From assembly GCA_023388715.1 (NCBI GenBank), contig JAEWFT010000024.1, positions 41,197-105,196 of the forward strand: DNA of 64,000 bases, written 5' to 3'. The notes beneath the pieces were generated by a model. That model was not told where the DNA came from. It did not search any database and saw only the letters and a program-made list of their open reading frames with translations. A program made the translations under genes and the position numbers. Positions 45,226 through 54,734 of the stretch are shown here, in pieces (position 1 is the stretch's first letter; the number at the start of each line of letters is the position of its first letter). This DNA comes from Pseudomonadota bacterium. Lineage in GTDB: Bacteria > Pseudomonadota > Gammaproteobacteria > Xanthomonadales > Xanthomonadaceae.

Positions 45226-45855
45226 ATGCGCGGAACCCTCTACATCGTCGCGGCGCCGTCCGGGGCCGGAAAGTCCAGCATCGTCAACGCGGTGCTGGCG
45301 CGCGACCCCAACATCAGCCTGTCGATCTCGTTCACCTCGCGCGCCGCGCGCCCGGGCGAGCGCCATGCCGAGCACTACCATTTCGTCAGCGCCGCCGAGT
45401 TCGAGGCCATGGTCGCCGCCGGCGACTTCTTCGAGCACGCGCTGGTGCATGGCGACTGGAAGGGCACCGCGCGGCAGTCGGTGGAGCCGCAGCTGTCGGC
45501 CGGCCGCGACGTGCTGCTGGAGATCGACTGGCAGGGCGCCCGCCAGGTGCGCGCCCGCATCCCCAACGCGGTCAGCGTGTTCATCCTGCCGCCGTCGCGG
45601 GCGGCGCTGGAAGACCGCATGCGCAAGCGCGGGCAGGACAGCGAGGAAGTCATCGCCCGCCGCCTGGCCGCCGCGCGCGAGGAGATGAGCCATTACGGCG
45701 AGTTCGACTACGTGATCGTCAACGAGGACTTCGACACCGCGGTCGGCGAGTTGTGCAGCATCTTCACCGCCAGCCGGCTGCGCCGCGATGCGCAGGTCGC
45801 GCGCCACGGGCGGCTGATCAGTTCGCTGCTGACCGGCGAGCCCGGCGCGCCCTAA
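45226..45855 (+). CDS. gmk: Guanylate kinase
   Basis: 209-residue nucleoside monophosphate kinase phosphorylating GMP to GDP. The P-loop is APSGAGKSS (9-17). The GMP-binding region has SFTSRAARPGE and HYHFVSAAEFEAMVAAGDFFEHALVHGDWKGT, and the lid region DWQGARQVRARIP. ATG 45226 has GAGG five bases upstream; an in-frame GTG at 45220 is a weaker option. A hairpin follows the stop within 30 bases. Confidence 0.97.
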   Translation: MRGTLYIVAAPSGAGKSSIVNAVLARDPNISLSISFTSRAARPGERHAEHYHFVSAAEFEAMVAAGDFFEHALVHGDWKGTARQSVEPQLSAGRDVLLEIDWQGARQVRARIPNAVSVFILPPSRAALEDRMRKRGQDSEEVIARRLAAAREEMSHYGEFDYVIVNEDFDTAVGELCSIFTASRLRRDAQVARHGRLISSLLTGEPGAP

Positions 45856-45865
45856 GCACTTGATT

Positions 45866-45884
45866 TGCAAGGCGCGGCCTTGCA
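45866..45884. repeat. Hairpin after gmk overlapping the rpoZ -35 region
   Basis: Perfect 8-bp stem TGCAAGGC (45866-45873) with GCCTTGCA (45877-45884), loop GCG. There is no T run, so it is a weak terminator at best. It overlaps the candidate rpoZ -35 box (45880-45885), so it could instead be an operator or simply an RNA end structure. Confidence 0.45.
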
Positions 45885-45908
45885 GTCCGGACGGAATCCG
45901 GCTAGGAT
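45880..45908 (+). promoter_or_regulatory. Candidate sigma-70 promoter for rpoZ-spoT
   Basis: -35 TTGCAG (45880-45885) and -10 TAGGAT (45903-45908) with ideal 17-base spacing lie 47 bases before the rpoZ ATG. Seen directly; activity inferred. Confidence 0.5.
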
Positions 45909-45954
45909 TTCCGGTTCTCGAAACCTTGCAGCGGCGACCGGCCGCAGGACATAC

Positions 45955-46254
45955 ATGGCCCGTATTACCGTCGAAGACTGCCTGGAAGTGGTCGACAACC
46001 GCTTCGAGCTCGTGATGATGGCCGCCAAGCGCGCCCGCCAGCTGGCCGGCGGCGTGGAGCCGAAGCTGGACAACAGCGAAGCCAACGACAAGCCCACCGT
46101 GCTGGCGCTGCGCGAGATCGCCGCGCGCGAGATCGACAGCCAGTACATCGATGCGGTCGAGAAGTCCGAGCGCGAGCGCAAGGAGCGCGAGGCGCTGGAA
46201 TGGGCCGCCGCCGAAGTGGTGGCCGCCGACGACGACATGAAGGGCGACGACTGA
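45955..46254 (+). CDS. rpoZ: RNA polymerase omega subunit
   Basis: 99-residue omega subunit that helps assemble RNA polymerase and forms part of the ppGpp-binding site 1. The N-terminal MARITVEDCLEVVDNRFELVMMAAKRARQL and NDKPTVLALREIA are canonical; an acidic C-terminal tail follows. Lies upstream of spoT, which controls the alarmone that acts on this site, but an intrinsic terminator separates the two. Confidence 0.97.
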   Translation: MARITVEDCLEVVDNRFELVMMAAKRARQLAGGVEPKLDNSEANDKPTVLALREIAAREIDSQYIDAVEKSERERKEREALEWAAAEVVAADDDMKGDD

Positions 46255-46290
46255 GTCCGGCCCGGCGCCGGCTGCGCACCTGATACCGGA

Positions 46291-46314
46291 ACGGCCCCCC
46301 GCGGGGCCGTTTTT
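46291..46314 (+). terminator. Intrinsic terminator between rpoZ and spoT
   Basis: 8-bp stem ACGGCCCC (46291-46298) with GGGGCCGT (46303-46310), 4-base loop, followed by TTTTT (46310-46314). A classic terminator 36 bases after the rpoZ stop. Some read-through or a separate spoT promoter in the 50 bases downstream is needed. Confidence 0.88.
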
Positions 46315-46366
46315 CGTTGCGGCAGCAGGGTTTACGCCCGCATCCGGCGCCGGTTAGGCTGCCTGC

Positions 46367-48538
46367 ATGACCCCTGCCGATCCCGCGCTTGCGCCCACCC
46401 CCGCCGTGTCCCCAGCGGACCCGGTGCCGGAGTACGTGCAGGCGCTGGAGCAGGCCGCGCACTACCTGCCCGAGAACCAGCGCAGGCAGCTGCGGCAGGC
46501 CTGGGTCGCGGGCGCCGCCGCGCATGCCGGCCAGACCCGCAAGTCCGGCGAGCCCTACATCACCCACCCGGTCGCGGTGGCGCAGGTGCTGGCCGAACAG
46601 GGGCTGGACGTCGAGACGCTGGTCGCCGCGATCCTGCACGACACCATCGAGGACACCCCGCTCGGGCGCGGTGACATCGCCGTGCAGTTCGGCGAGACGG
46701 TGGCCGAGCTGGTCGATGGCGTCACCAAGCTGGACAAGCTGCAGTTCGCCGACCGCCGCGAGGCCAACGCGGAAAGCTTCCGCAAGATGCTGCTGGCGAT
46801 GTCGCGCGACCTGCGGGTGATCCTGATCAAGCTGGCCGACCGCCTGCACAACATGCGCACGCTGGGCGCGCAGTCGCCCGAGGCGCGGCGCCGGATCGCC
46901 AACGAGACCCTGGACATTTATGCGCCCATCGCCCAGCGGCTGGGCATGAACCTGATCAAGTCGGAGCTGCAGGACCTTGGCTTCCGCGCGCTGCACCCGT
47001 GGCGCCACGCGGTAATCGAAAAAAGGATCAAGGGCCAGCCGGTGGTGCGCCGCGAGGCGCTGGCGCAGATCGAGGCGCGCCTCGCGCAGCGGCTTGCGCT
47101 GGAGGGGCTCGAGCACCGGCTGGTCGGGCGGATTAAGGCGCCGTGGAGCATCTACACCAAGATGCGCGCCGAGCAGCGCAGCTTCGCCCAGGTGATGGAC
47201 GTGTTCGGCTACCGGGTGATCGTGAACAGCGTTGCCGACTGCTACCACGCGCTGGGCGTGGTGCACTCGGTGTTCAAGCCGCTGGACGCGCGCTTCCGCG
47301 ACTTCATCGCGATCCCCAAGGCCAATGGCTACCAGTCGCTGCACACGGTGCTGTTCGGCCCGTACGGCTCGCCGATCGAGGTGCAGATACGCACCCGCGA
47401 GATGGACCTGGTCGCCGAGCGCGGGGTGGCCGCGCACTGGAGTTACAAGCTGGGCGGCGAGCAGGGCAGCAGCGCGCAGTCGCGCGCTTCGGCGTGGATC
47501 GCCGGGCTGGTGGAGAGCCAGCGCGGCACCGGCTCTTCGCTCGAGTTCCTGGAGAACGTCAAGGTCGACCTGTTCCCGGACGAGGTCTACCTGTTCACGC
47601 CGAAGGGCGACATCCTCTCGCCGCCGCGCAACGCCACGCCGCTGGACTTCGCCTACGCGGTGCACACCGACGTCGGCAACCGCGCGGTGGCGGCGCGCGT
47701 CGACCGCAAGCTGGTGCCGCTGCGGCACAAGCTGGTGAGCGGGCAGACGGTGGAGATCATCACCGCCAAGTCCGCCGCCCCCACGACCCAGTGGCTGGAG
47801 TTCGTCGCTACCAGCAAGGCGCGCACCGCGATCCGCCAGCAACTCAAGCACCTCGAGCACGAGGACGCGGTGCGGGTGGGCCACCACATGCTGGACCGCG
47901 CACTGGGCGCGCGCGGCACCTCGCTGGACCTGGTGCCGGCCAAGCAGCTGGAAGGGTACCTGGCCGACAACCGCTACCCGCGGCTGGAAGCGCTGCTGGC
48001 CGACATCGCGCTGGGCAACCGGATGCCGGCACAGGTGCTGCAGGCGCTGGTGCAGGATCCGACCGCCCCGGCGCCGCAGGCGGATGCCGCCGCGCCGCAG
48101 GAGCAGATCCTCATCACCGGCTCCGAGCGGGGGGTGGTCAGCTTCGCGCAATGCTGCACGCCGATCCCGGGCGACGAGATCATGGGCTACCACAGTGCCG
48201 GCAAGGGCATCGTGGTGCACCGCATGGAATGCCCGAACGTCGCCGAGTACCGCAAGTCGCCCGAGCGGTGGGTGGCCATCGGTTGGGACCGCGAGGTGTC
48301 GGGGGCCTTTGGCGTGGCGATCCGGATCGAGGTCGAAAACCGGCCGGGCGTGCTGGCGCAGGTGGCCGCGGCGATCGCCAATGCCGATTCCAACATCGAC
48401 CGCGTGGAATACCTGGAGCGCGACACCAACATCGCGGTGCTGCGTTTCTCGATCGAAGTCTCCGATGGCCAGCATCTGGCTGAACTGATGCGGCGGGTGC
48501 GCCGGCTGTCGGTGGTGCAGGACGTGCAGCGCGCCTGA
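46367..48538 (+). CDS. spoT: Bifunctional (p)ppGpp synthetase/hydrolase SpoT
   Basis: 723-residue RelA/SpoT homologue controlling the stringent response. In order: the HD hydrolase domain with HAGQTRKSGEPYITHP and ILHDTIEDT (about 55-200, HD pair intact), the synthetase domain (about 235-365, VFGYRVIV and AIPKANGYQSLHTVLFGPYGSPIEVQIRT), TGS (about 405-465, VYLFTPKGDILSPPRNATPLDFAYAVHT), a zinc-finger/helical region (CCTPIPGDEI) and a C-terminal ACT domain (about 650-720). An intact HD site makes hydrolase activity likely. ATG at 46367 gives a short Ala/Pro-rich N-terminal extension. Confidence 0.95.
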   Translation: MTPADPALAPTPAVSPADPVPEYVQALEQAAHYLPENQRRQLRQAWVAGAAAHAGQTRKSGEPYITHPVAVAQVLAEQGLDVETLVAAILHDTIEDTPLGRGDIAVQFGETVAELVDGVTKLDKLQFADRREANAESFRKMLLAMSRDLRVILIKLADRLHNMRTLGAQSPEARRRIANETLDIYAPIAQRLGMNLIKSELQDLGFRALHPWRHAVIEKRIKGQPVVRREALAQIEARLAQRLALEGLEHRLVGRIKAPWSIYTKMRAEQRSFAQVMDVFGYRVIVNSVADCYHALGVVHSVFKPLDARFRDFIAIPKANGYQSLHTVLFGPYGSPIEVQIRTREMDLVAERGVAAHWSYKLGGEQGSSAQSRASAWIAGLVESQRGTGSSLEFLENVKVDLFPDEVYLFTPKGDILSPPRNATPLDFAYAVHTDVGNRAVAARVDRKLVPLRHKLVSGQTVEIITAKSAAPTTQWLEFVATSKARTAIRQQLKHLEHEDAVRVGHHMLDRALGARGTSLDLVPAKQLEGYLADNRYPRLEALLADIALGNRMPAQVLQALVQDPTAPAPQADAAAPQEQILITGSERGVVSFAQCCTPIPGDEIMGYHSAGKGIVVHRMECPNVAEYRKSPERWVAIGWDREVSGAFGVAIRIEVENRPGVLAQVAAAIANADSNIDRVEYLERDTNIAVLRFSIEVSDGQHLAELMRRVRRLSVVQDVQRA

Positions 48539-48594
48539 GCGGGCGCCGCGGGCGGCGGCTAGAATCGCAGGCTTCCCGCATCCCGGAGCCTTCC

Positions 48595-48978
48595 ATGCCC
48601 CGCACCGCCATCCATTCAGAGCAGGCTCCGGCCGCCATCGGTCCCTATTCGCAGGCCACGCGCGCCGGCAACCTCGTGTTCTTCAGCGGCCAGATCCCGC
48701 TCGATCCGGCCAGCGGCGAGCTGGTCGAAGGCGGGATCGAGGCGCAGGCCCGGCGCGCGTTCGACAACCTGCGCGCGGTCTGCCAGGCCGCCGGCGGCGG
48801 CATGGACGACATCGCCCGCGTGGGCCTGTACCTGACCGACCTGTCGCAGTTCGCGACCGTCAACGCGGTCATGGGCGAATACTTCAGCCAGCCGTATCCG
48901 GCGCGTTCCACCATCGAGGTCTCGGCGCTGCCCAAGGGTGCGGCGTTCGAAGTCGATGCGGTGATGGTGCTGGGCTGA
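48595..48978 (+). CDS. ridA: RidA-family enamine/imine deaminase
   Basis: 127-residue YjgF/YER057c/UK114 family protein that hydrolyses reactive 2-aminoacrylate-type imines. Recognised by APAAIGPYSQATRAGNLVFFSGQIPLDP, RRAFDNLRAVCQAAGGGMDDIARVGLYLTDLSQFATVNAVM and the C-terminal YPARSTIEVSALPKGAAFEVDAVMVLG; the Arg in PARST is the catalytic site of active RidA. It sits where trmH (spoU) stands between spoT and recG in E. coli. A TAGAAT box (48560-48565) lies 30 bases upstream. Confidence 0.93.
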   Translation: MPRTAIHSEQAPAAIGPYSQATRAGNLVFFSGQIPLDPASGELVEGGIEAQARRAFDNLRAVCQAAGGGMDDIARVGLYLTDLSQFATVNAVMGEYFSQPYPARSTIEVSALPKGAAFEVDAVMVLG

Positions 48979-49025
48979 GCGCGGCGCGGCGTCCCGCTGG
49001 CGTCTGGCGCGCGGAGGCTGTGGGC

Positions 49026-51107
49026 ATGCCGGGCGCCGTGGATCCACTCGCGAAGTCGGTCTCCGCGCTGCGCGGAGTGGGGCCGGCGCTCGCGCGCAAG
49101 CTGGCCGAGCGCGGGCTGTCCACCCTGCAGGACCTGTGGCTGCACCTGCCGCGTGGTTACGAGGACCGGACCACGCTGAGCGCGATCCGCGACCTGCAGC
49201 CGGGCGTTGCCGCGCAGGTGGAGGGGCGGGTGGCGGCGGTCGAGCGCGGGTTCCGGTACCGGCCGCTGCTGCGCGTCGCGCTGACCGACGACAGCCGCGG
49301 GACGCTGGTGCTGCGGTTCTTCCATTTCCGCGCGCAGCAGGTGGCGCAGTTCGCGGTGGGCGCGCGGGTGCGCGCTTTCGGGACAGCGCGACCGGGCCAG
49401 CACGGCCTGGAGATGGTCCATCCCAGCTACCGGATCGTGGTGGATGACGCGCAGGCGCTCGCCGATGCGCTGGATCCGGTCTACCCGGCGATCGAGGGCG
49501 TTGGCCCGGCCACGCTGCGCAAGCTGGTGGTGCAGGCGCTGGAGGGCCTGCCCGCTGCCGCGGAGCTCGAGTTGTTGCCTGCCGAGTGGCTGCGCCCGCT
49601 GGGCCTGCCACCGCTGCGCGAGGCGATCCTGACCCTGCACGCGCCGCCGCGCGACGCCGACCTTGCCGCGCTGCAGGCCGGTGTCCATCCGGCGCAGCGC
49701 AGGCTGGCGCTGGAGGAGCTGCTGGCCCACCAGCTGGGCCTGCGGCGGCAGCGCCTCTCGCTGCAGGCGCAGGGAGCGCGTGCGCTGGCATGCAACGAGG
49801 GACTGGTCGAGCGCCTGCGCGCGGCGCTGCCGTTCGCGCTGACCACGGCGCAGGCGCGCGTGTACGCGCAGCTGCGCGAGGACCTGCGCCAGCCGCGCCC
49901 GATGCTGCGGCTGGTGCAGGGCGACGTCGGCAGTGGCAAGACCGTGGTGGCGGCGATGGCGGCAGTGCTCGCGGTCGCCGATGGCCGCCAGGCGGCGCTG
50001 ATGGCCCCGACCGAGTTGCTCGCCGAGCAGCACTTGGCGGACCTGCGCGGCTGGCTTGCGCCTCTCGGCATCCGCGTGGCCTGGCTTGCCGGCAAGGTGA
50101 CCGGCCGCTCGCGCGCGAGCGCGCTGGCCGAGGTGGCGTCGGGCGAGGCGCAGGTGGTGGTCGGCACCCACGCGCTGATGCAGCAGGGCGTGCAGTTCCA
50201 CGATCTCGCGCTGGCGATCGTCGACGAACAGCACCGCTTCGGCGTCCACCAGCGGCTGGCCCTGCGCGACAAGGGCCGCGGCGGAATCCCGCACCAACTG
50301 GTGATGACCGCCACGCCCATCCCGCGGACCCTGGCGATGAGCGCCTACGCCGACCTCGACGTCTCCGCGATCGACGAGCTGCCACCGGGCCGCACCCCGG
50401 TCACCACGATCGCGCTGGCCTCGGAGCGGCGTCCGGAGCTGGTCGAGCGCATTCGCGCGGCGTGCGCGGAAGGCCGGCAGGCGTACTGGGTGTGCACCCT
50501 CATCGACGACTCCGATGAGGTGGAGGCGCAAGCCGCGCAGACCACCTTCGACGCCCTGCAGGCGGCCTTGCCGGGGTTGCGCATCGCGCTGGTGCACGGG
50601 CGCCAGAAGCCCGCCGAGAAGCAGGCGACGATGCGCGCTTTCAAGCAGGGCGAGATCGACCTGCTGGTCGCCACCACCGTGATCGAGGTGGGCGTCGATG
50701 TGCCCAACGCCTCGTTGATGGTGATCGAGAACGCGGAGCGCCTGGGCCTCGCCCAGCTGCACCAGTTGCGCGGGCGGGTGGGGCGGGGCAGCGCGGCGTC
50801 CAGTTGCGTGCTGCTGTACCAGGGGCCGCTGTCGGCGATGGCGCGCGAGCGGCTGGACACGCTGCGGCAGACCAGCGACGGATTCGCGATCGCCGAGAAG
50901 GACCTTGCACTGCGTGGGCCGGGCGAGCTGCTGGGCACCCGCCAGACCGGCCTGGCCGCCTTCCGCATCGCCGACCTGGCGCGCGATGCCGACCTGCTGC
51001 CCGAGGTGCACGCGCTGGCCGACCGCCTGCTGCGCGAGGCCCCCGCTCTTGCCGATCGCATCATCGACCGCTGGGTCGGCGGCGCCGCACGCTATGCCTC
51101 GGCATAA
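49026..51107 (+). CDS. recG: ATP-dependent DNA helicase RecG
   Basis: 693-residue superfamily 2 helicase that remodels stalled forks and R-loops. N-terminal wedge/OB region (1-270, starting SVSALRGVGPALARKLAERG). Helicase motifs: QGDVGSGKTVVAAM (motif I), DEQHRFGVHQR (motif II), MTATPIPRTLAM (motif III), ATTVIEVGVDVPNA and the QLHQLRGRVGRG motif VI. ATG 49026 is preferred over GTG 49020 because GGAGG (49013-49017) is 8 bases upstream of it. Confidence 0.97.
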   Translation: MPGAVDPLAKSVSALRGVGPALARKLAERGLSTLQDLWLHLPRGYEDRTTLSAIRDLQPGVAAQVEGRVAAVERGFRYRPLLRVALTDDSRGTLVLRFFHFRAQQVAQFAVGARVRAFGTARPGQHGLEMVHPSYRIVVDDAQALADALDPVYPAIEGVGPATLRKLVVQALEGLPAAAELELLPAEWLRPLGLPPLREAILTLHAPPRDADLAALQAGVHPAQRRLALEELLAHQLGLRRQRLSLQAQGARALACNEGLVERLRAALPFALTTAQARVYAQLREDLRQPRPMLRLVQGDVGSGKTVVAAMAAVLAVADGRQAALMAPTELLAEQHLADLRGWLAPLGIRVAWLAGKVTGRSRASALAEVASGEAQVVVGTHALMQQGVQFHDLALAIVDEQHRFGVHQRLALRDKGRGGIPHQLVMTATPIPRTLAMSAYADLDVSAIDELPPGRTPVTTIALASERRPELVERIRAACAEGRQAYWVCTLIDDSDEVEAQAAQTTFDALQAALPGLRIALVHGRQKPAEKQATMRAFKQGEIDLLVATTVIEVGVDVPNASLMVIENAERLGLAQLHQLRGRVGRGSAASSCVLLYQGPLSAMARERLDTLRQTSDGFAIAEKDLALRGPGELLGTRQTGLAAFRIADLARDADLLPEVHALADRLLREAPALADRIIDRWVGGAARYASA

Positions 51108-51114
51108 TGCGGGG

Positions 51115-52053
51115 ATGACCGAAGCCCGCATCCCGCTGCTGATCGACACCGACCCCGGCGTCGACGATGCCCTCGCCCTGCTGATGGCGTTTGCCGACGC
51201 GCGCCACGAGGTCGTCGGCCTGACCATCGCCGCCGGCAACGTCGGCCTCGACCACACCGTCGCCAATGCGCTCAAGCTGTGCGAGGTCTGCGGCGTCGAC
51301 GTGCCGGTGTTCGCCGGCGCGCCCGAGCCGTTGCTGCACCCGATGCGCGACGCCGCCCACGTGCATGGCCGCGACGGGTTCGGCGACATCGGCTATGCGC
51401 CGGCCGCCCGCAAGGCCGACGCCGAACATGCCGCGCTGGCGATCCTGCGCCTCTCCCACGCGCATGCGGGCAAGTTGCTGCTGGTCGCGCTGGGCCCGCT
51501 GACCAACATCGCGCTGGCGCTGAAGCTGGATCCCACGCTGCCGTCGCGCATCGCGCGCTGCGTGGTGATGGGGGGCGCGGTCAGCGCGCACGGCAACATC
51601 ACCCCGGCGGCGGAGTTCAACATCGGCTTCGACCCGGAGGCGGCGCACCTGGTGTTCGCGGCATTCCCGCGGATCGAACTGGCCGACTGGGAGGCGGTGG
51701 TCGCGCATGGCCTGCCGCACGCGGGCGCCGAGGCCTGGCTTGCCGCTCCCTCGCCGCGCGCACGCTTCTATGCCGACGTCTCGGCCCATACCCGGGCATG
51801 GGCGAAGGCCGGGCGTGGCGAGCGCTGGCATGTCGCCGACGCGCTGGCGATGGCGCTGGCGCTGGAACCCGAAGGCGCGCTGGAGTTGCTGGAGCGGCCG
51901 CTGGCGGTGGAGCTGGACGGGCGGCACACCCGCGGCGCCACCGTAGTCGACTGGAACCGGCAGGACGGCGGCGCCGACAACGCCGTGATCCTGATGCGCT
52001 ACGACCAGGCGCGTTTCGAGGCGCGGGTGGCCGCGGCGCTGGCGGCCGGCTGA
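51115..52053 (+). CDS. Inosine/uridine-preferring nucleoside hydrolase
   Basis: 312-residue IUNH-family N-ribohydrolase releasing free base from ribonucleosides. The Ca2+-binding Asp cluster is DTDPGVDDA (11-19). TNIALALKLDPTL and MGGAVSAHGNITPAAEFNIGFDPEAAHLVF (substrate Asn/Glu/Asn) and a later Asp in WHVADALAMALAL complete the site. It probably works in nucleoside salvage. The ATG begins 7 bases after the recG stop. Confidence 0.93.
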   Translation: MTEARIPLLIDTDPGVDDALALLMAFADARHEVVGLTIAAGNVGLDHTVANALKLCEVCGVDVPVFAGAPEPLLHPMRDAAHVHGRDGFGDIGYAPAARKADAEHAALAILRLSHAHAGKLLLVALGPLTNIALALKLDPTLPSRIARCVVMGGAVSAHGNITPAAEFNIGFDPEAAHLVFAAFPRIELADWEAVVAHGLPHAGAEAWLAAPSPRARFYADVSAHTRAWAKAGRGERWHVADALAMALALEPEGALELLERPLAVELDGRHTRGATVVDWNRQDGGADNAVILMRYDQARFEARVAAALAAG

Positions 52054-52067
52054 GCCGTGGCGCCGGC

Positions 52068-52097
52068 TTGCGCGCCCGGCGCCGGTCTGTCTATAAT
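52068..52097 (+). promoter_or_regulatory. Sigma-70 type promoter of rpmE2
   Basis: TTGCGC (52068-52073), 18 bases, then a perfect TATAAT (52092-52097), 37 bases before the rpmE2 start. I looked for a Zur-type AT-rich palindrome, expected if this type B L31 gene is zinc-controlled, and saw none. Confidence 0.6.
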
Positions 52098-52134
52098 GCG
52101 CGGCTCAGTCCCGCTCCAACCCAGGTTTATCGCC

Positions 52135-52377
52135 ATGAAAGCCGGCATCCATCCCGAATACCGCGACGTCGTCTTCCAGGACGTGACCTCGGACTTCAAG
52201 ATCCTGACCCGTTCGACCCTCTCCAGCAAGGAGACGGTGAAGTGGGAAGACGGCAACGAATATCCGCTGGTCAAGGTGGAAGTGTCGTCGTCCTCGCACC
52301 CGTTCTACACCGGTCAGCACAAGATCGTGGACACCAGCGGGCGCGTCGACAAGTTCCGCAAGCGCTACGCCAAGTAA
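52135..52377 (+). CDS. rpmE2: Type B 50S ribosomal protein L31 (zinc-free)
   Basis: 80-residue L31 paralogue of the C- (YkgM) type. It contains no Cys at all, so it lacks the CxxC zinc site of L31 type A. Recognised by MKAGIHPEYRDVVFQDVTSDF and SSSSHPFYTGQHKIVDTSGRVDKFRKRY. It can replace the zinc form when zinc is scarce. A dedicated promoter and a terminator-like hairpin bracket it, so it is monocistronic. Confidence 0.96.
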   Translation: MKAGIHPEYRDVVFQDVTSDFKILTRSTLSSKETVKWEDGNEYPLVKVEVSSSSHPFYTGQHKIVDTSGRVDKFRKRYAK

Positions 52378-52399
52378 TCGCCAACCACGGTTGGACCCG

Positions 52400-52430
52400 A
52401 CGGCCACCCTCGCGGTGGCCGTTCGCGTTT
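52400..52430 (+). terminator. Terminator-like hairpin after rpmE2
   Basis: 9-bp perfect stem ACGGCCACC (52400-52408) with GGTGGCCGT (52414-52422), 5-base loop. The downstream tract (TTCGCGTTT) is only partly T-rich, so efficiency is uncertain. Confidence 0.6.
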
Positions 52431-52490
52431 GGGCGTCGTCCGCGCGCCCGCGGCTTCGACCTTCGTCCGGGTCCCCGCGCAAGGTGCGTG

Positions 52491-52542
52491 TGCGATAATT
52501 CGCGTTTCCCATGCGCCGGCGCATGGCCCGCGCGGCCGGCGC
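52491..52542 (+). promoter_or_regulatory. gltA promoter and leader hairpin
   Basis: An extended -10, TGC GATAAT (52491-52499), lacks a good -35. The roughly 65-base leader that follows holds an 8-bp hairpin, GCGCCGGC (52513-52520) with GCCGGCGC (52535-52542). Citrate synthase is often controlled by growth state; the regulator here is unknown. Confidence 0.4.
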
Positions 52543-52569
52543 CGCGCGGCCCCCATTGGAGTGCGTTCC

Positions 52570-53859
<1,290 letters not shown>

Positions 53860-53885
53860 CGCGTCACCCACGCCGCAGCGGCCAG

Positions 53886-53910
53886 CACGCCCCGCCACGC
53901 GCGGGGCGTG
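53886..53910 (+). terminator. Hairpin terminator after gltA
   Basis: 9-bp perfect stem CACGCCCCG (53886-53894) with CGGGGCGTG (53902-53910), 7-base loop, 27 bases after the gltA stop. The following bases (TGCGTTCT) are a poor T tract. The remaining space to 54005 holds nothing I can name. Confidence 0.55.
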
Positions 53911-54005
53911 TGCGTTCTGGCCCCCCGCCTGGCGAAGCGGCTGCACGTCTACGGCTGTTGCCCTGCAGCGGCCTGCCGCGCTTCAGGCGCGCAGCGTCGC
54001 CGGCA

Positions 54006-54668
54006 TCAGCCCGAGACGTGGCCGGCGTGGGCGTCCTCGTCGTCCGCCAGCAGCGCCTGCAGCTGCGCCAGCGACGCGCGGCGCATCGGCTTGCCGTCGA
54101 GGCTGGACAGCGGCGCCTGGCGGACCACATCCAGCGGCAGCACGGTGGCATCGAACGCGAGGTCGTCGGCGGTGAACAGCCAGACCGGGAAGTCCCCTTC
54201 GCGCTCGCGGTCCAGCCGCAGGTGGCGGCTGCGCGCGGTCGCCGGCACGCCATGTTCGTCCAGCCAGCGCGCCACCGCATCGGCGTCATCGGCGTGCAGG
54301 TGCAGGGTGACCGGCGAGTGGGCGTCGGCCGTCCCCTCCAGCACCGGCCCGACCAGGCGCGGCTGGAAGTCGCGGAAGAACGCGAGGCCACGCAGCGCGG
54401 CCTGGCGCCGTTCGCGGACCGCGTCGGCCTGGCGCGGGCCAAGGAACAGCCGCTGGTACTCGCGCAGGGCCTCCTCGATCTCGCGGTTGCGCGGCAGCGA
54501 GGCGTCGTCGACGATCCCGAGCCGCTGCGCCGCCTTCAGCTTGGCCAGGTGGTAATCGCGGATGCCGCCCTCGGCCATCAGCCGCGCCGCCTCGCGCGCC
54601 AGTTGCTGGCGCCGCTCGCGGGTGCGGGTCTGGGCGTGGGCGTGCGCATGGCGGCGGGCGTTCGACAT
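54006..54668 (-). CDS. Conserved-looking protein of unknown function
   Basis: I do not recognise this 220-residue protein. It opens with a His/Arg/Gln-rich basic stretch (ARRHAHAHAQTRTRERRQQ), then a helical region EAARLMAEGGIRDYHLAKLKAAQRLGI, then an alpha/beta-like remainder (about 105-200) with HLHADDADAVARWLDEHG and DFPVWLFTADDLAFDATVLPLDVVRQ. No signal peptide, membrane segment or catalytic motif is evident. It may be related to nucleotidyltransferase-like folds, but I cannot support that. It lies between gltA and mrcA on the minus strand, downstream of mrcA. Confidence 0.75.
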   Translation of the reverse strand: MSNARRHAHAHAQTRTRERRQQLAREAARLMAEGGIRDYHLAKLKAAQRLGIVDDASLPRNREIEEALREYQRLFLGPRQADAVRERRQAALRGLAFFRDFQPRLVGPVLEGTADAHSPVTLHLHADDADAVARWLDEHGVPATARSRHLRLDREREGDFPVWLFTADDLAFDATVLPLDVVRQAPLSSLDGKPMRRASLAQLQALLADDEDAHAGHVSG

Positions 54669-54734
54669 CGCGTATCCCTTGGCGTGACCACCCGACTGTA
54701 GCCGAGCCCACCCGCCCGCGGCGGTGAGGGCCGC

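Noticed and set aside
52054..52134. Zur operator upstream of rpmE2
   Set aside because: The 80-base region holds a good sigma-70 promoter, but no AT-rich palindrome of Zur type could be found.
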